From contig PMBA01000135.1 in NCBI GenBank assembly GCA_003152795.1, positions 1 through 6,938 on the forward strand: a stretch of DNA of 6,938 bases, read 5' to 3'. Shown here piece by piece: positions 6,295 through 6,938 of the stretch; positions within the stretch are counted from its first letter, which is position 1, and each line of letters opens with the position of its first letter. This DNA comes from Acidobacteriaceae bacterium. Lineage in GTDB: Bacteria > Acidobacteriota > Terriglobia > Terriglobales > Acidobacteriaceae. The position numbers and the translations under genes are program-made. Under the pieces are notes generated by a model that was given only the letters and a program-made list of their open reading frames with translations, was not told where the DNA came from and did not search any database.

Positions 6295-6325
6295 ATTATA
6301 GGGCAAACGTCCAATTGGATCGCAA
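6295..6325 (-). promoter_or_regulatory. Promoter of the small coiled-coil gene
   Basis: On the minus strand TATAAT (6300-6295) is a perfect -10 box, and TTGCGA (6325-6320) is a weak -35 at 19-bp spacing. Counting from the -10 box, the expected start point is about 6288, the first base of the GTG start codon. Confidence 0.4.
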
Positions 6326-6388
6326 TTTTCTCAAGAATCCAAGGCGGTAAGCTCTTGCCCGGAGCTCGCGGCTCGTAGCCATCGTGTA

Positions 6389-6410
6389 GAGCGGGCGCCC
6401 CCGCCCGCTC
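6389..6410. repeat. GC-rich 9-bp hairpin element
   Basis: GAGCGGGCG (6389-6397) pairs perfectly with CGCCCGCTC (6402-6410) around CCCC. No T-run follows. The surrounding GTAGAGCGGGCG...CCGCCCGCTC pattern resembles short dispersed palindromes I recall from acidobacterial intergenic regions, so a REP-like element is likelier than a terminator, since no gene ends here. Confidence 0.5.
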
Positions 6411-6467
6411 CGATTGACCGGGGAGGAAGCAGCTGGATTCGCAGTGAAACCACTCCCGTTAAGTCAT

Positions 6468-6480
6468 TGATTTATAATCA
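6468..6480. promoter_or_regulatory. LysR-type T-N11-A dyad in an AT-rich patch
   Basis: TGATT-TAT-AATCA is a perfect interrupted palindrome of 13 bp that fits the T-N11-A rule for LysR-family binding sites. It lies in an AT-rich island between the divergent small gene and the LysR gene, where such boxes are normally found. It also contains TATAAT (6473-6478), so it may instead, or additionally, be a -10 box for the small ORF downstream. Confidence 0.35.
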
Positions 6481-6570
6481 TATTAACTGTAAGTCCAATT
6501 CCCCCAAAGACCTTGACGGGGCGGAGCGCCAAGTCTCTGATTCCAACATACCGGCGTAAGGAGGCAGGGA

Positions 6571-6642
6571 GTGTCAGGCACAACAGGACAGATTGCTAAC
6601 CGGATGGTCGCGGACGCAAATTTGGTCAACGAGCTTGCCTGA
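6571..6642 (+). CDS. Candidate 23-residue ORF with a perfect Shine-Dalgarno
   Basis: TAAGGAGG (6557-6564) matches the anti-Shine-Dalgarno over eight bases and lies 6 nt before a GTG at 6571. The frame runs 23 codons to TGA 6640-6642: MSGTTGQIANRMVADANLVN followed by ELA. The peptide is soluble, with a likely short helix, and has no signal peptide. I do not recognise it. There is no start codon further upstream in frame (stop at 6538-6540). A small hairpin (6641-6660) begins at the stop codon, and the LysR gene starts 63 bp later, so it could be a leader peptide or a free microprotein. The ribosome site is the main support; chance is possible. Confidence 0.35.
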   Translation: MSGTTGQIANRMVADANLVNELA

Positions 6643-6660
6643 GCTAGAAGCTGGTAGCTC
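6641..6660. repeat. 6-bp hairpin after the 23-codon ORF
   Basis: GAGCTA (6641-6646) and TAGCTC (6655-6660) form a 6-bp stem around an 8-nt loop, overlapping the last two bases of the small ORF stop. The stretch also reads as short AGCT-containing units in tandem. It is a weak stem without a T-run and may be only a local repeat. Confidence 0.3.
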
Positions 6661-6661
6661 C

Positions 6662-6689
6662 TTGCCGATCAAGTCACCCTCGTTATAGT
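6662..6689 (+). promoter_or_regulatory. Putative promoter of the LysR gene
   Basis: TTGCCG (6662-6667), a 16-bp spacer and TATAGT (6684-6689) resemble a sigma-70 promoter (4/6 and 5/6 matches). The predicted start near 6696 leaves a leader of about 10 nt and no recognisable ribosome site before ATG 6706. GTGT-N5-ACAC overlaps the leader and might be an operator. Confidence 0.4.
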
Positions 6690-6705
6690 GTGTTGACGAC
6701 ACGCA

Positions 6706-6938
6706 ATGGACTTCGATCAGCTAGAAATCTTCCTGGAAGTGGCGCGCCTCTCCAGTTTTTCCCGCGCGGCGGAGAAGCGTTTTCGCACTCAGCCCGCCAT
6801 CTCCTCCCAAATCAGGGCCCTCGAAGAAGAAGTGGGCGCCCGCCTCCTCGACCGCTCCGGAGGCCGCGTCTCGCTCACCGCGTCCGGCAAATTGTTTTTC
6901 AAGTATGCCGAGGAAACGCTGGAGCGGCGCAAGACCAT
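6706..6938 (+). CDS. LysR-family transcriptional regulator, N-terminal part
   Basis: The first 77 codons of a LysR-type regulator, cut by the window end with two further bases. It begins MDFDQLEIFLEVARLSSFSR, and the winged helix-turn-helix is clear: SFSRAAEKRFRTQPAISSQI (about 17-36), then RALEEEVGARLLDRSGGRVSLTASG (37-61), followed by the start of the linker helix. This matches the family signature in order and spacing. The effector-binding domain that would indicate the inducer lies outside the window, so the target pathway is unknown. Family members often control a divergent neighbour and themselves; the divergent gene here is the small coiled-coil protein. ATG 6706 is the only reasonable start, preceded by a short leader without a clear ribosome site. 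Confidence 0.93.
   Translation, partial: MDFDQLEIFLEVARLSSFSRAAEKRFRTQPAISSQIRALEEEVGARLLDRSGGRVSLTASGKLFFKYAEETLERRKT

Larger units (their letters stand above)
6307..6705. other. Divergent intergenic region, about 400 bp
   Basis: This spacer separates the minus-strand small gene from the LysR gene. It holds, left to right, the upstream part of the small-gene promoter, a GC-rich hairpin (6389-6410), an AT-rich patch with a T-N11-A dyad (6468-6480), a minor GGCG/CGCC stem (6520-6530), a 23-codon ORF behind a perfect ribosome site (6571-6642), a hairpin overlapping its stop (6641-6660) and the putative LysR promoter. No larger gene is visible on either strand. Confidence 0.7.

Overview
This 6.9 kb window comes from a GC-rich bacterial chromosome. 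The coding sequences favour G or C in the third codon position. The gene content and several short intergenic hairpin elements look most like soil Acidobacteria; that placement is inference from pattern memory, not from a search. I see no rRNA, tRNA, CRISPR array, prophage, transposase or plasmid function.

Left part (1-3247), all on the + strand: an exported M19 dipeptidase (73-1305); two tandem cyclophilin-type peptidyl-prolyl isomerases, the first with a signal peptide (1465-2181) and the second cytosolic (2232-2759); then a small DUF1801 (YdhG/frataxin-like fold) protein (2831-3247). The first three suit protein turnover and folding in the envelope and cytosol. They may be partly cotranscribed, but no strong promoter is visible.

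Middle part (3248-5882): a TCA-cycle pair, NADP-type isocitrate dehydrogenase (icd, 3466-4884) and NAD-type malate dehydrogenase (mdh, 4956-5882), 71 bp apart. Upstream of icd lie a strong hairpin, a perfect CRP-type dyad (TGTGA-N6-TCACA, 3364-3379) and a TATAAT box, so the pair may be under CRP/FNR-family control. The icd-mdh gap holds a short degenerate repeat of a kind I recall as dispersed in several phyla.

Right part (5883-6938): a perfect hairpin separates mdh from convergent minus-strand material. That material is a 63-residue coiled-coil protein (6288-6097), apparently read from a leaderless GTG start, and possibly a 34-residue single-membrane-span microprotein after it. A 400-bp spacer follows, with a GC-rich hairpin, an AT-rich patch containing a LysR-type T-N11-A dyad, and a 23-codon ORF behind a perfect Shine-Dalgarno sequence. 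The window ends inside the N-terminal helix-turn-helix of a LysR-family regulator (6706 onward).

Most of the window is ordinary housekeeping sequence. The points worth a second look are regulatory (the CRP-like site, the leaderless start, the LysR box) and the very small ORFs. I did not find convincing evidence of a new multi-gene system.
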